Source: UBA5704 sp036264355
GTDB taxonomy: Bacteria > Acidobacteriota > Thermoanaerobaculia > Multivoradales > UBA5704
Direction of reading: 5' to 3'
Assembly: GCA_036264355.1 (NCBI GenBank)
Contig: DATARD010000047.1
Location: 13,809-77,808 of the forward strand
DNA length: 64,000 nt
Numbering within the stretch: the first letter of the stretch is position 1; each line of letters opens with the position of its first letter. Position numbers and translations under genes: made by a program. Shown here in pieces: positions 16,892-25,790 of the stretch. Under the pieces are notes generated by a model. It did not search any database, was not told where the DNA came from, and saw nothing but the letters and a program-made list of their open reading frames with translations.

Positions 16892-18783
16892 GCACGGGCC
16901 TGACCACGTTCTTCTGGCGCTATATGCGGAGGTACGCCGGCTGGGCGATCCTGGCGACGGCGGGCATCCTCGTCTATGCCGCCGCCACCGCCGCGACGCT
17001 CTACCTGATCAAGCCGATCTTCGGCGAGGTCCTCCTCTCCGATCAGACGCCGAGCATGCTCGGCGGCTTCGGGGTCACCCCCGCAGCGGCGCAGAAAGCG
17101 AAGCCGGCGGCTCTCCCGGAGACCGGCGCCCTGGCGGCGGTCAAGCGGCGCCTCGACCTGGCGGGCTCGATCGACCGCGGCTACGAATCGTTGAAACGGC
17201 ACCTCGGCGTCGATCGCGACAACGTGGTCTACTTCGTGCCGTTCCTCTTCGTGGTGGTGTTCATCCTCCGCTGCCTGGCCGATTTCGTCTCCGGCTATGC
17301 CTTCCAGCACATCGGCCTCGGCGTCACCACCGACATCCGCAACGACCTCTACCGCCACATCCTCGACCAGTCCAGCCGTTTCCATGCGCAACACCCATCG
17401 GGAGAGCTGGTGGCGCGGGTGATCAACGACGTGGCGTTGATGCAGAACGCCGTGGCGAACCGGCTGCTCGACCTGTTCCAGCAGTCGATCACCCTGCTCG
17501 TGCTGCTGCTCCTGCTGCTGTCGACCAACTTCAAGCTGGCGGTCATCTCGCTGGTGCTGGCGCCGGTGCTGGTCTATCCGATCGTCCGCTTTGGCAAGGG
17601 GATGCGGCGTACCAGCCACCGCAGCCAGGAGCGGATGGCGGACCTGGCGAGCCTGATGACCGAGGGCATCCGCGGCCACCGGGTGGTCAAGGCGTTCGGC
17701 ATGGAGGAGTTCGAGCTGACCCGCTTCGGCGACGCCACGCGGCGCCACCTGCGGGTCAACCTGTGGGCGCAGATGCTGGCCAACGCGGCCGGTCCGGTGG
17801 TCGAGTCGCTGGCGGTGATCGGCGCCGCGGCGCTGCTCATCTTCGCCGGCAAGTCGATCCGCGCGGGCGACTTGAACGTGCCGGCGCTGATGCAGTTCCT
17901 GACCACGCTGCTGACCATGTACGACCCGATCCGCAAGCTGAACAAAGTCAATCTGATCCTGCAGGAGGCCATGGCCGCGGGCCAGCGGGTGTCGCGCCTG
18001 ATCAACGCGCCGAACGACATCGACGAGCGGCCCGGGGCGGGGACGCTCGACGGGGTGCGGGAGCGCATCTCCTACGAGCGGGTGGGCTTCGGCTACGACG
18101 ACCGCCAGGTGCTGCGCGAGGTGGAGCTGACCATCCGCGCCGGGGAGATCGTGGCGGTGGTGGGGCCGTCGGGGGCCGGCAAATCGACCCTGGTCAACCT
18201 GTTGCCGCGCTTCTTCGATCCCGACTCCGGGCGCATCACGATCGACGGCGTGGACATCCGCGACCTGACGCTCAAGAGCCTGCGCGCGCTGATCGGTATC
18301 GTCACCCAGGACACGGTGCTGTTCAACGACACGGTGCGCAACAACATCGCCTACGGCCGCTCGGACCTCCCCTTCGAGCGGGTGCGCGAGGCCGCGGCGG
18401 CGGCCTACGCGGACGAGTTCATCATGGAGCTGCCGCACGGCTACGACACGGTGATTGGCGAGTCGGGGCTGCGCCTCTCCGGCGGCCAGCGGCAGCGCCT
18501 GGCGATCGCCCGCGCCCTGCTCAAGAACGCGCCCATCCTGATCCTCGACGAGGCGACCTCGCACCTCGACACGCATTCGGAGGCGCTGGTCCAGAAGGCG
18601 CTCTACAATCTGATGCAGGGCCGCTCGACACTGGTCATTGCGCACCGTCTGTCGACCATCGTCAAGGCCGACCGCATCCTGGTGATGGACAGCGGCCGCA
18701 TCGTAGAGGAGGGGTCGCACAAGCAGCTCCTCGCTCTCGGCGGCTCCTACAAGAGGCTCTACGATCTCCAGTTCCGTGCCTGA
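16888..18783 (+). CDS. msbA: Lipid A export ABC transporter (MsbA type)
   Basis: The 631-residue half-transporter has six membrane helices and an ATPase with GPSGAGKST, LSGGQRQRLAIARALL, ILILDEATSHLD and IAHRLSTI. It flips core lipid A across the inner membrane, and placement directly after lpxB supports that role. A loop between helices 1 and 2 (about residues 50-110) is longer than in E. coli MsbA. The GTG start overlaps lpxB by 4 bp. Confidence 0.93.
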   Translation: MSTGLTTFFWRYMRRYAGWAILATAGILVYAAATAATLYLIKPIFGEVLLSDQTPSMLGGFGVTPAAAQKAKPAALPETGALAAVKRRLDLAGSIDRGYESLKRHLGVDRDNVVYFVPFLFVVVFILRCLADFVSGYAFQHIGLGVTTDIRNDLYRHILDQSSRFHAQHPSGELVARVINDVALMQNAVANRLLDLFQQSITLLVLLLLLLSTNFKLAVISLVLAPVLVYPIVRFGKGMRRTSHRSQERMADLASLMTEGIRGHRVVKAFGMEEFELTRFGDATRRHLRVNLWAQMLANAAGPVVESLAVIGAAALLIFAGKSIRAGDLNVPALMQFLTTLLTMYDPIRKLNKVNLILQEAMAAGQRVSRLINAPNDIDERPGAGTLDGVRERISYERVGFGYDDRQVLREVELTIRAGEIVAVVGPSGAGKSTLVNLLPRFFDPDSGRITIDGVDIRDLTLKSLRALIGIVTQDTVLFNDTVRNNIAYGRSDLPFERVREAAAAAYADEFIMELPHGYDTVIGESGLRLSGGQRQRLAIARALLKNAPILILDEATSHLDTHSEALVQKALYNLMQGRSTLVIAHRLSTIVKADRILVMDSGRIVEEGSHKQLLALGGSYKRLYDLQFRA

Positions 18784-19423
18784 GCCCGCCGGCCGCACCG
18801 CGGTCCTCTCGTTCCTTGCCGCGGGCTTCATCCGCGCCTTGCGCGCCACGGTCCGCCTGCGGCATCACGGCGATGCCGCGGTCCGCGCCATGGAGACGCG
18901 CGGCGAGCATTTCATCCTCGCCTTCTGGCACCGGCATCTGTTGCTGATGCCGTACGCCTACCGCGGCCGGCGTATCTCCGTCCTGGTGAGCCAGAGCCGG
19001 GACGGCGAGCTGATCGCGCGCACCGTGGCCCGTTTCGGCATCGACGCCAGCCGCGGCTCGAGCAGCCGCGGCGGCGCCCAGGGGATGCGGTCGCTGTTGC
19101 GCAAGGCCGCGGAGGGGTACGACCTGGCGTTTACGCCGGACGGCCCGCGCGGCCCGGCGGAGGTCGTGCAGCCGGGGGTGATCCTGGCCGCCGCGGCGAC
19201 CGGCTGGCCGGTGCAGCCGGTGGCCCTGGCCGCCACGCGCTGCAAGCGCCTGCGGTCGTGGGACCGGTTCGTCGTCCCGTTCCCCCTCTCTACGGTGCAC
19301 TTCGTGTATGGAGAGCCGCTCACGGTGGCGCGCCGGACCGACCCCGCGGAGGGGGCGGCGGCGCTGGCCGGGCGGCTCGCGGCGGCGGAGACCGAGGCGG
19401 AGCGTCTTGCCGGGAATCGTTGA
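18776..19423 (+). CDS. DUF374 lysophospholipid-acyltransferase-family protein
   Basis: The 215-residue protein has the DUF374 features LAFWHRHLLLMPY (H-rich catalytic region), VSQSRDGELIA and FTPDGPRGPA. It belongs to the LPLAT superfamily, which includes LpxL-type late acyltransferases of lipid A, and DUF374 members commonly sit in lipid A or LPS operons. It probably adds an acyl chain to a lipid A intermediate. The GTG start overlaps msbA by 8 bp. Confidence 0.88.
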   Translation: MPEPAGRTAVLSFLAAGFIRALRATVRLRHHGDAAVRAMETRGEHFILAFWHRHLLLMPYAYRGRRISVLVSQSRDGELIARTVARFGIDASRGSSSRGGAQGMRSLLRKAAEGYDLAFTPDGPRGPAEVVQPGVILAAAATGWPVQPVALAATRCKRLRSWDRFVVPFPLSTVHFVYGEPLTVARRTDPAEGAAALAGRLAAAETEAERLAGNR

Positions 19424-19435
19424 AAGGACAAGCGT

Positions 19436-20314
19436 ATGCGCAGCATGACGGGATATGGAGAGGCCGCGGGCGAAAACGCTCGCTATGCGGTATCGGTGAG
19501 CCTCAAGGCGGTGAACCACCGTTTCCTCGACTTGCAGATCCGGCTCAGCGACGAGCTGCGGGCGAGCGAGGGGCCGCTGCGCGACCTCCTCGGCCGCGAG
19601 ATCGGGCGCGGCCGGGTCGAGGCGCGGGTGGACGTCCGGCCGCTGGTCGACCGGGAGGCGTCGGTGCGCGTGCATCTGGGCATCGTGCGCGCCGCGCATA
19701 CGGCGGTGCGCCAGCTCGTGGAGGCGGGCCTGGTGGAGAGCGGCCTGGCGGCGGGGGACCTCCTCCGCCTGCCCGAGGCGTTCCGGGTCGAGCTGCCGGC
19801 GGATAGCTGGGACGAGGAGGACGCCGACCTGCTCCTGCGCGTCGCCCAGAAAGCGGCGGCACAACTGGTGGCGGGGCGCGAGACCGAAGGAGCGAGCCTG
19901 GCGGCGATCCTCGACGAGCGGGTGCGCGGCCTGGAGGAAGTCGTCACGCGTCTCGACGCCCTGCGCGGCGGCGTCCGCGAAGAGCTGGCCGCCTCGCTGC
20001 GCCGCCGCCTCGAGGAGCTGCTGGGCAGTCAGGCCATCGACCCCGGCCGCCTCGCCCAGGAGGTGGCCCTCCTGGTGGACCGCAGCGACGTGAGCGAAGA
20101 GATCGACCGCCTGCGCTCGCACCTGGAGCACTTCCGCGGCGTCACGCGCGAAACTGTCCCCACCGGCAAGCGCCTCGACTTCCTGGCCAAGGAGATCTTC
20201 CGCGAGCTCAACACCCTGGGCTCGAAGTGCCGCAACGCGGAGATGACCCGCGGCGTCCTCGACGGCAAGGTGCTCTGCGAGCAGCTCCGCGAGCAGGTGC
20301 AGAACGTGGAGTAG
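19436..20314 (+). CDS. YicC-family endoribonuclease/RNase adaptor
   Basis: The 292-residue protein begins MRSMTGYGEA, continues SVSLKAVNHRFLDLQIRL and ends with the typical GKRLDFLAKEIFRELNTLGSKC. YicC proteins are endoribonucleases or adaptors affecting small-RNA decay. They commonly sit next to gmk and rpoZ, as here (the next two genes). An AAAGGACAAGCG ribosome site precedes ATG 19436. Confidence 0.93.
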   Translation: MRSMTGYGEAAGENARYAVSVSLKAVNHRFLDLQIRLSDELRASEGPLRDLLGREIGRGRVEARVDVRPLVDREASVRVHLGIVRAAHTAVRQLVEAGLVESGLAAGDLLRLPEAFRVELPADSWDEEDADLLLRVAQKAAAQLVAGRETEGASLAAILDERVRGLEEVVTRLDALRGGVREELAASLRRRLEELLGSQAIDPGRLAQEVALLVDRSDVSEEIDRLRSHLEHFRGVTRETVPTGKRLDFLAKEIFRELNTLGSKCRNAEMTRGVLDGKVLCEQLREQVQNVE

Positions 20315-20337
20315 GGGGGCCGTCCGTGGCCTCCGCG

Positions 20338-20461
20338 CCCCGGGTTGAAACCCTGGGCTACGTGCCTGCGCCCACGGGCGCCTCCCCCGACCCGCCGGGT
20401 GGGTGGTGGTGTCGCCAGGAGGGCGAAGGCACATAGCCCAGGGTTTTAACCCTGGGTGGGG
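20338..20461. repeat. REPIN-like doublet of inverted palindromic repeats
   Basis: Two copies of a palindrome face each other. The left arm (20338-20373) holds CGGGTTGAAACCCTGGGCTA plus GTGCCTGCGCCC. The right arm (20421-20461) holds the inverted sequence with AGCCCAGGGTTTTAACCCTG. Outer and inner flanks are also complementary, so the whole 124 bp can fold as one long hairpin. This is the architecture of REPINs, the mobile doublets moved by RAYT transposases. Single relatives occur at 59304-59326 and 63978-64000. No RAYT gene is in the window. Confidence 0.8.
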
Positions 20462-20477
20462 TGGAGCGCCTTTGACT

Positions 20478-20507
20478 TTGACAGCCCGGTGACGCCTTTG
20501 TGATACT
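20478..20507 (+). promoter_or_regulatory. Sigma70-type promoter of gmk
   Basis: TTGACA (20478-20483) is followed by TGATAC at 17 bp or GATACT at 18 bp (20501-20507). It lies about 45 bp upstream of the gmk ATG and just after the REPIN-like doublet, which therefore separates yicC from gmk-rpoZ transcription. Confidence 0.6.
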
Positions 20508-20551
20508 CTCCGCCGCGGCAGTCCCCCCTGACACTTCCCGGGAGTCCGTGC

Positions 20552-21220
20552 ATGCAACGTGGTGAGCTGTTCATCCTGTCCGCGCCGTCGGGAGCGGGCA
20601 AGACCACCCTCATCCAGAGCCTCATCAAGCGGGGCAAAGCCGATCTCGGCGGCTTCGGAGGCCTGGCCTTCTCGGTCAGCCACACCACCCGTTCCCCGCG
20701 CCAGGGAGAGACCGACGGCAAGGACTACCACTTCGTCGCCCCCGCGGCGTTCCAGACGATGATCGCCGAAGACCGGTTCCTCGAATGGGCCGAGGTGCAT
20801 GGCAACTTCTATGGCACGTCCTACGACGAGGTCATGCCCCGCGTGGAGGCCGGCACCGACGTCCTGCTCGACATCGACGTCCAAGGCGCCGAACGGGTGA
20901 TGGCGCGCTACCCGCAGGCGCACAGCATCTTCATCATGCCGCCCAGCTACGAAGCGCTGGAGGAGCGCCTGCGTGGGCGCGGCCTCGACCGACCCGAGCA
21001 GATCGCCCGCCGCCTCGCGGTATCCATCGGCGAGATCAGCCGTTACGAACGGTATCATTATGTTATCATCAATGACGACGCGGACCGGGCGTGCGAGGCG
21101 TTGGCGGCGATCATCCTGGAGAAGCGTTACCGGCAGGAGCGCATGCTCGGCCGGGTGCAGGAAATCCTCAGGAATTTTCCGGACCGGGGCGCATTGCCAC
21201 CCAGTTCTAGAGTCACGTAG
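20552..21220 (+). CDS. gmk: Guanylate kinase
   Basis: The 222-residue protein has the P-loop SAPSGAGKTTLIQ, the GMP-binding FSVSHTTRSPRQGETDGKDYHF and the IDVQGAERV region. It phosphorylates GMP to GDP with ATP. Length is normal. ATG 20552 follows a CGGGAG ribosome site. The gmk-rpoZ-coaBC order is widely conserved. Confidence 0.97.
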   Translation: MQRGELFILSAPSGAGKTTLIQSLIKRGKADLGGFGGLAFSVSHTTRSPRQGETDGKDYHFVAPAAFQTMIAEDRFLEWAEVHGNFYGTSYDEVMPRVEAGTDVLLDIDVQGAERVMARYPQAHSIFIMPPSYEALEERLRGRGLDRPEQIARRLAVSIGEISRYERYHYVIINDDADRACEALAAIILEKRYRQERMLGRVQEILRNFPDRGALPPSSRVT

Positions 21221-21273
21221 AGTCACCCCATTGGGCGTCGCAGGGCTCGCGCCGCCAAGGAGAACGTTCGACC

Positions 21274-21516
21274 ATGGATGAGAAGCGTATCGTCGACAGC
21301 AAGTTCCGCTTCGTGCTGGTGGCATCCCACCGGGCGGAGCAGTTGATGCGTGGCGCCCGCCCGAAGGTGGAGGCCGGCAAGCGCAAGCCGACCCGGATCG
21401 CCATGGAAGAGGTCAACCACAGCCTGGTGGACTGGGGCTATGGTCCGCCGCCCGAGGAGACGCCGGCGCAAGAAGGCGAAGAGCAGGCGGCCGGCGCCGC
21501 CTCCGAAGTCCACTGA
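21274..21516 (+). CDS. rpoZ: RNA polymerase omega subunit
   Basis: The 80-residue protein contains the omega pattern SKFRFVLVASHRAEQLMRGARPK and PTRIAMEEV, with an acidic C-terminal tail. Omega supports folding and assembly of beta-prime. Position between gmk and coaBC is typical. An AAGGAGAACG ribosome site precedes the ATG. Confidence 0.9.
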   Translation: MDEKRIVDSKFRFVLVASHRAEQLMRGARPKVEAGKRKPTRIAMEEVNHSLVDWGYGPPPEETPAQEGEEQAAGAASEVH

Positions 21517-21557
21517 ATCACAACGCGCGCAACGTTTCACGCTCCTCAAGACAACGC

Positions 21558-22802
21558 ATGAGTCGCAGCCTGCGCGTCCTGCTCGGCGTCACCGGCGGCA
21601 TCGCCGCGTACAAGTCGGCGGAGATGGTGCGCCGGCTGCGCAGCCGTGGCCATCGGGTCCGTTGCGCGCTGACCCGCGGTGCCACTGCGTTCGTGACGCC
21701 GCTGACCCTGGAGGTGCTCTCCGGCCATCCCGTCTGGCAGGAGGAGTACCTCACCGCCTCCGTTGACTCCGCTGGCTCCGACGGTGGCGAGGAGGAGCAC
21801 ATCACCGCCGCCGCGTGGGCGGAGGTGCTCTGCGTGGCGCCGGCGACGGCCCATACCCTGGCGCGTCTCGCCCTCGGGCTCGCCGACGACTTCCTCACCA
21901 CGACCGCCCTCGCGTTCACCGGTCCCGTGGTCGTCGCTCCGGCCATGCACACCGCCATGTGGGAGAAGGCCGCGATCCAGCAGCACGTCGAGACGCTGCG
22001 GGCGCGCGGCGTCTGGCTGGCCGGTCCGGTGGAAGGGCCTCTCGCCTCTGGCGAAACGGGAATGGGACGGATGGCCGATCCGGAAGCGATCGTGGCGGCG
22101 GTCGAGGGAGCGGCGGGAGCCGGTCCGCTCGCCGGGCTCTCCGTCCTGGTCACCGCCGGCCCCACGTTCGAGCCGATCGACCCTGTCCGTTTCCTCGGCA
22201 ACCGCTCCAGCGGCCGGATGGGATTCTCGCTGGCCGCCGCGGCGGCGCGCCGCGGCGGCCGGGTGGTGCTCATCTCCGGGCCGGTCCATCTGCCGACCCC
22301 GCCCGGCGTCGAACGGATCGATGTCACCACGGCGCGAGAGATGGAGCAGGCCGTCCAGGCCCGCGCGGGAGAGGCCGATCTGGTGATCATGACCGCCGCC
22401 GTCGCCGATTTCCGGCCGCTCCATCCGGCTCCCGCCAAGATCAAGAAAGAGCGCGGCTTGCCGGTCATCGAGCTGGGGCTCAACCCGGACATCCTGGGCG
22501 GCCTCCGGGCCGCGGCGCCGCGCGCGGTGACGGTGGGCTTCGCGGCGGAGACCGAAGACCTGGAGCAGAACGCCCGCGCCAAGCTGGAGCGCAAGGGGGT
22601 CGACTTCCTGGTCGCCAACGACGTGTCGCGCAAGGACATCGCCTTCGACAGCCTGGCCAACGAGGTGACCGTCTTCCGCCGCGACGGCGAGCCTGTCTTC
22701 TTCCCGCGGCGCCCGAAGTCGGAGCTGGCGGGGGCGCTCCTGGACCTGTTCGCGGTTACACTGACTGAGCGTGCGACGTCCCCTGACACCAGCCCTCGCT
22801 GA
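21558..22802 (+). CDS. coaBC: Bifunctional phosphopantothenoylcysteine decarboxylase / phosphopantothenate-cysteine ligase
   Basis: The 414-residue protein joins the CoaC flavoprotein domain (LLGVTGGIAAYKSAEMVRRL, PAMHTAMWEK with the catalytic-histidine region) to the CoaB ligase domain (VTAGPTFEPIDPVRFLGNRSSG, MTAAVADFRP). It makes 4-phosphopantetheine for coenzyme A and acyl carrier proteins. It overlaps the downstream UDG gene by about 30 bp in another frame. Confidence 0.96.
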   Translation: MSRSLRVLLGVTGGIAAYKSAEMVRRLRSRGHRVRCALTRGATAFVTPLTLEVLSGHPVWQEEYLTASVDSAGSDGGEEEHITAAAWAEVLCVAPATAHTLARLALGLADDFLTTTALAFTGPVVVAPAMHTAMWEKAAIQQHVETLRARGVWLAGPVEGPLASGETGMGRMADPEAIVAAVEGAAGAGPLAGLSVLVTAGPTFEPIDPVRFLGNRSSGRMGFSLAAAAARRGGRVVLISGPVHLPTPPGVERIDVTTAREMEQAVQARAGEADLVIMTAAVADFRPLHPAPAKIKKERGLPVIELGLNPDILGGLRAAAPRAVTVGFAAETEDLEQNARAKLERKGVDFLVANDVSRKDIAFDSLANEVTVFRRDGEPVFFPRRPKSELAGALLDLFAVTLTERATSPDTSPR

Positions 22803-23514
22803 GCTGCTCGCCTATCTCGGCGAGATCGGCTATGGCGATATCTACGTGCGTGCCGCCGCGCACGCGGCGCCGGATCTGGTCGTTCCCGCCGCGCCGTCCC
22901 CCGTCCAGCCAGTCCAGCCTGTCCAGCGGGCGTCCGCCAAGACGCCGGACGCCGAGGAACGGGCGGCGCAACTCGCCGCGCTCGCCGCGACGGTGGCGGG
23001 CTGCACCCGCTGCCGGCTCTCCGAAGGGCGCAACAAGGTCGTCTTCGGCAGCGGCAATCCGAACGCCGAGCTGATGCTGATCGGCGAAGGGCCCGGGGCC
23101 GAAGAGGACCGCCAGGGTCTCCCCTTCGTCGGGCCGGCCGGCGAGCTGCTGACCAAGATCATCCAGGCCATCGACCTGCAGCGCGACGACATCTATATCG
23201 CCAACGTGGTCAAGTGCCGCCCCCCGGGCAACCGCGATCCGCAGCCCGACGAGGTCGCGGCCTGCCGTGGTTTCCTCGAAAAGCAGATCGCCCTCGTCCA
23301 GCCGCGGGTGATTGTGGCCCTGGGAAAAGTCGCCGCCCAGACCCTGCTCGGCAACGAGAGCCCGATCGGCCAGATGCGTGGCCGCTGGTACCGTATCCAC
23401 GGGGTGCCGGCCATGGTGACCTATCATCCGGCCGCCCTGTTGCGCAACCAGGCGCTGAAACGCCCCACCTGGGAAGACATGCAGCAGGTGCGCGATCGCT
23501 TGCGCAGCGGTTGA
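22771..23514 (+). CDS. Type 4 uracil-DNA glycosylase with 4Fe-4S cluster
   Basis: The 247-residue protein has the iron-sulfur cysteines in GCTRCRLSEGR and later at VVKCRPPGNR and AACRGF. The family motif GEGPGAEED and C-terminal TYHPAALLRN complete the active site. It removes uracil from DNA. The first 70 residues include a proline/glutamine-rich linker (VQPVQPVQ). The GTG start overlaps coaBC. Confidence 0.93.
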   Translation: MRRPLTPALAELLAYLGEIGYGDIYVRAAAHAAPDLVVPAAPSPVQPVQPVQRASAKTPDAEERAAQLAALAATVAGCTRCRLSEGRNKVVFGSGNPNAELMLIGEGPGAEEDRQGLPFVGPAGELLTKIIQAIDLQRDDIYIANVVKCRPPGNRDPQPDEVAACRGFLEKQIALVQPRVIVALGKVAAQTLLGNESPIGQMRGRWYRIHGVPAMVTYHPAALLRNQALKRPTWEDMQQVRDRLRSG

Positions 23515-23543
23515 TGACGCATTGCGGTCCAGCGCGAAGAAGC

Positions 23544-23572
23544 TGGACAGTCCCGACATTCGGTGCTAACTT
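23544..23572 (+). promoter_or_regulatory. Possible promoter of the ECF sigma-factor gene
   Basis: TGGACA (23544-23549) and TAACTT (23567-23572) are 17 bp apart, about 33 bp before the sigma-factor ATG. Each hexamer departs from consensus, so support is weak. It may instead be an ECF-type autoregulated promoter. Confidence 0.3.
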
Positions 23573-23604
23573 TGACTTAGAATCCAATGTTTTTTGGTCG
23601 TTGA

Positions 23605-24183
23605 ATGTCTACCCCGGAACAGCCAGAGCCCGCGGTCTCCTTCGACGACTTTCTGAAAAAAGTCGAGCCGAAGCTCAAGCGCATCCTCGTTCTGTACCGG
23701 ATCCCGGCGGAAGACTCCGAGGACTTGCTGCAACAGACCCTGCTGAATCTCCTCTATCAATGGGAGCGGGTCCGCGATCCCGAGTGGTGGCTTCTTGGCA
23801 CTCTCAAGCGCCATTGCCTCATGTACTGGCGGACCCATCGGCGACGGATCTACTCCGCGGTGGATTCGACCATCCTGGAATGGCTCTCGGAGCCGGTCGC
23901 CCCGTCGCAGGAGCAGACCGATTTCCTCTCCGATCTGGAGAGCATGATCGGCCGCCTGCCCACGCGCTGCCGCTCGCTGTTGCAACTCCGCTTCCGTTAC
24001 GGCTATGAAACGCCCGAGGTGGCGAAGCGCCTGGGCTACCGCGCTTCCAGCATCGGCAAGATCACCAACAGGTGCCTCGATGCGCTGAGCCGCGAGATGC
24101 TGCTCGAGGGCCTGGCCGAGGAAACGCCTGACACCGTCGAGGCCGACGAGGCTGAAGCCGCCCAGTGCGGCAAGGGGAAATGA
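23605..24183 (+). CDS. ECF-type RNA polymerase sigma factor
   Basis: The 192-residue protein has a sigma region 2 (DSEDLLQQTLLNLLYQWERVRDPEWWLLGTLKRHC) and a region 4 helix-turn-helix (LPTRCRSLLQLRFRYGYETPEVAKRLGYRASSIGKI). No anti-sigma factor is adjacent. Its stop overlaps the start of the BTAD regulator (ATGA), so the two regulators are probably made together. Region 4 ends with an acidic tail (VEADEAEAA). The target promoters are unknown. Confidence 0.88.
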   Translation: MSTPEQPEPAVSFDDFLKKVEPKLKRILVLYRIPAEDSEDLLQQTLLNLLYQWERVRDPEWWLLGTLKRHCLMYWRTHRRRIYSAVDSTILEWLSEPVAPSQEQTDFLSDLESMIGRLPTRCRSLLQLRFRYGYETPEVAKRLGYRASSIGKITNRCLDALSREMLLEGLAEETPDTVEADEAEAAQCGKGK

Positions 24184-25760
24184 TCGAAACCACCCATCTG
24201 TCGAGGCTCCTGCAGCGGATTGAGCATCTGGACACACCCCTGGTGCAGATCTGGGGCTGGCCGGGGAGCGGCAAGGCGGCGCTCCTCGCCGCCTTCCTCG
24301 CGGTGCACGAGGGTGAGGCCGTGGGGCTTTCAGCGGACGAGCTGAATGATTCGCTGCACAAGTCAGAGACCTTCTGGCCGAAGGCGGCGCGCTGGCTGGT
24401 GGTCCTGGGAGTCCCGGAGGACGACCGGCTGCGCCAGGTGGCCCGGCGCTTGCGGCCCGGACAGCACCTGCTCTTTGCCGGCGAGCGCCGGGCCGCCTGC
24501 CTCGACGAGCTTCCGGGGTCCATCATCGCGCCGCAGGAGCTGCTGCCGGAGCCGGGCGAGATCTCCTCCCTCTGGCACCTCCTGACCGGCGAAACGCCGA
24601 GCCCGGACGCGGTCGAGAGCCTCCACGCGGCGAGCGACGGCTGGTACCGGCCGCTGCGGCTGGCTCTCGAAGCGACCGGGGGAGGCGGCCTCGACGCGGC
24701 GACGCCGGAGCAGCTCCTCGCGATCAAACCGGTCCGTGCCTTTCTCCGTCACGAGGTGCTGGCGACTTTCCCGCCCGCCGCGCTCGACGCGCTCCTCGCC
24801 GCGCCCGCCGAGCGCGTGGACGTGGGGCTCGGCCAGGAGGGCTGGCGCCTGCTCGACGAGCGCGGCCTGTGGGTCGAAGGTGAGGAGCGCGATCGCATGC
24901 CGCGTCTGCTCACCGCCTCTCTCAGCCACGAGCGGCGGCGGCGCGGCGCGGCGGCCACCCCAGCCGCTTCATCGATCGTGGTCCAGGAGCCAGCCGCCGC
25001 ACCCGTCTATGCCCTCGGCTTCCTCGGCGCCCCTTTCGCCCGGCGGCGCGACGGCGACGGCGAGCGCGATCTCGACTGCCGGCTCCGGCGCTCCTTCCAG
25101 GTGCTGGCCTACCTCGGCTCGACACCCCGTCTGGAAGCGGGCCGCGAAGAGCTCATCGAGGCGGTGTGGCCCACCGAGGGGGACCGCACCATCGAACGCA
25201 ACTTCCATCCCACCCTGAGCCATCTCCGGCGCGCCCTGGAAGCCGGACGGAAGGACGACGCACAGCCGCTCCTCTTCCGTACCGGCGTCTACCGGCTCAA
25301 TCCTGAGATGATCTGGGAGATCGACACCGTGGAGCTCGCGGCGCTGGTGGAGAAGGGGAAGAAGCTCGCCGGCCAGGGCGACCTCGAAGCGGCCGCGGCC
25401 ACCTGGCGCCGCGCCTGGACCCTGTACCGCGGCCCCTTCCTGCCCGGACATTACGAACCGTGGGTCACGGCGCGGCGCGAGTCGTATCAGCGGCAGCAGC
25501 TCGAGATGCTGCGCGAGCTGGGCGATCTCTATCTCCGCCTGCAACGCACCGAGGAAGCCATGGACGCCTACCGCTCCATCCTCGTCGAAGACCCGCTCCA
25601 GGAGCGCGTCCATGTGGCGCTCATGCAGGTCTATGGCGAGCAGGGCAGGCGTGACATGGTACGCCGGCAGTACGACCGCCTGTGCACCCTTCTCCTCGAA
25701 GAGCTGGGCGTCGAGCCGGCTGGCGAGACCACAGACGAATATCATCGCCTCATGAGTTAG
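24180..25760 (+). CDS. SARP/BTAD-type regulator with an N-terminal P-loop-like domain
   Basis: The protein is about 526 residues. The N-terminal 200 residues look like a degenerate P-loop domain: GWPGSGKAALL has Ala where Walker A normally has Ser/Thr. The middle (about 275-365) resembles the OmpR-type winged helix of SARP regulators (REELIEAVWPTEGDRTIERNFHPTLSHLRRAL). The last 150 residues form the bacterial transcriptional activator domain of TPR-like helices (WEIDTVELAALVEKGKKLA, YRGPFLPG, LQRTEEAMDAYRSILVEDPL). Placing the DNA-binding domain in the middle is unusual for SARPs, where it is usually N-terminal. It is co-translated with the ECF sigma factor. Targets are unknown. Confidence 0.8.
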   Translation: MIETTHLSRLLQRIEHLDTPLVQIWGWPGSGKAALLAAFLAVHEGEAVGLSADELNDSLHKSETFWPKAARWLVVLGVPEDDRLRQVARRLRPGQHLLFAGERRAACLDELPGSIIAPQELLPEPGEISSLWHLLTGETPSPDAVESLHAASDGWYRPLRLALEATGGGGLDAATPEQLLAIKPVRAFLRHEVLATFPPAALDALLAAPAERVDVGLGQEGWRLLDERGLWVEGEERDRMPRLLTASLSHERRRRGAAATPAASSIVVQEPAAAPVYALGFLGAPFARRRDGDGERDLDCRLRRSFQVLAYLGSTPRLEAGREELIEAVWPTEGDRTIERNFHPTLSHLRRALEAGRKDDAQPLLFRTGVYRLNPEMIWEIDTVELAALVEKGKKLAGQGDLEAAAATWRRAWTLYRGPFLPGHYEPWVTARRESYQRQQLEMLRELGDLYLRLQRTEEAMDAYRSILVEDPLQERVHVALMQVYGEQGRRDMVRRQYDRLCTLLLEELGVEPAGETTDEYHRLMS

Positions 25761-25790
25761 ATCGAGCTGGACCGAGCCGGAAAGGACGGG

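Noticed and set aside
16654..21325. Long minus-strand open frames over lpxB, msbA, yicC and gmk
   Set aside because: They mirror codons of well-identified plus-strand genes and have no ribosome sites or family motifs.
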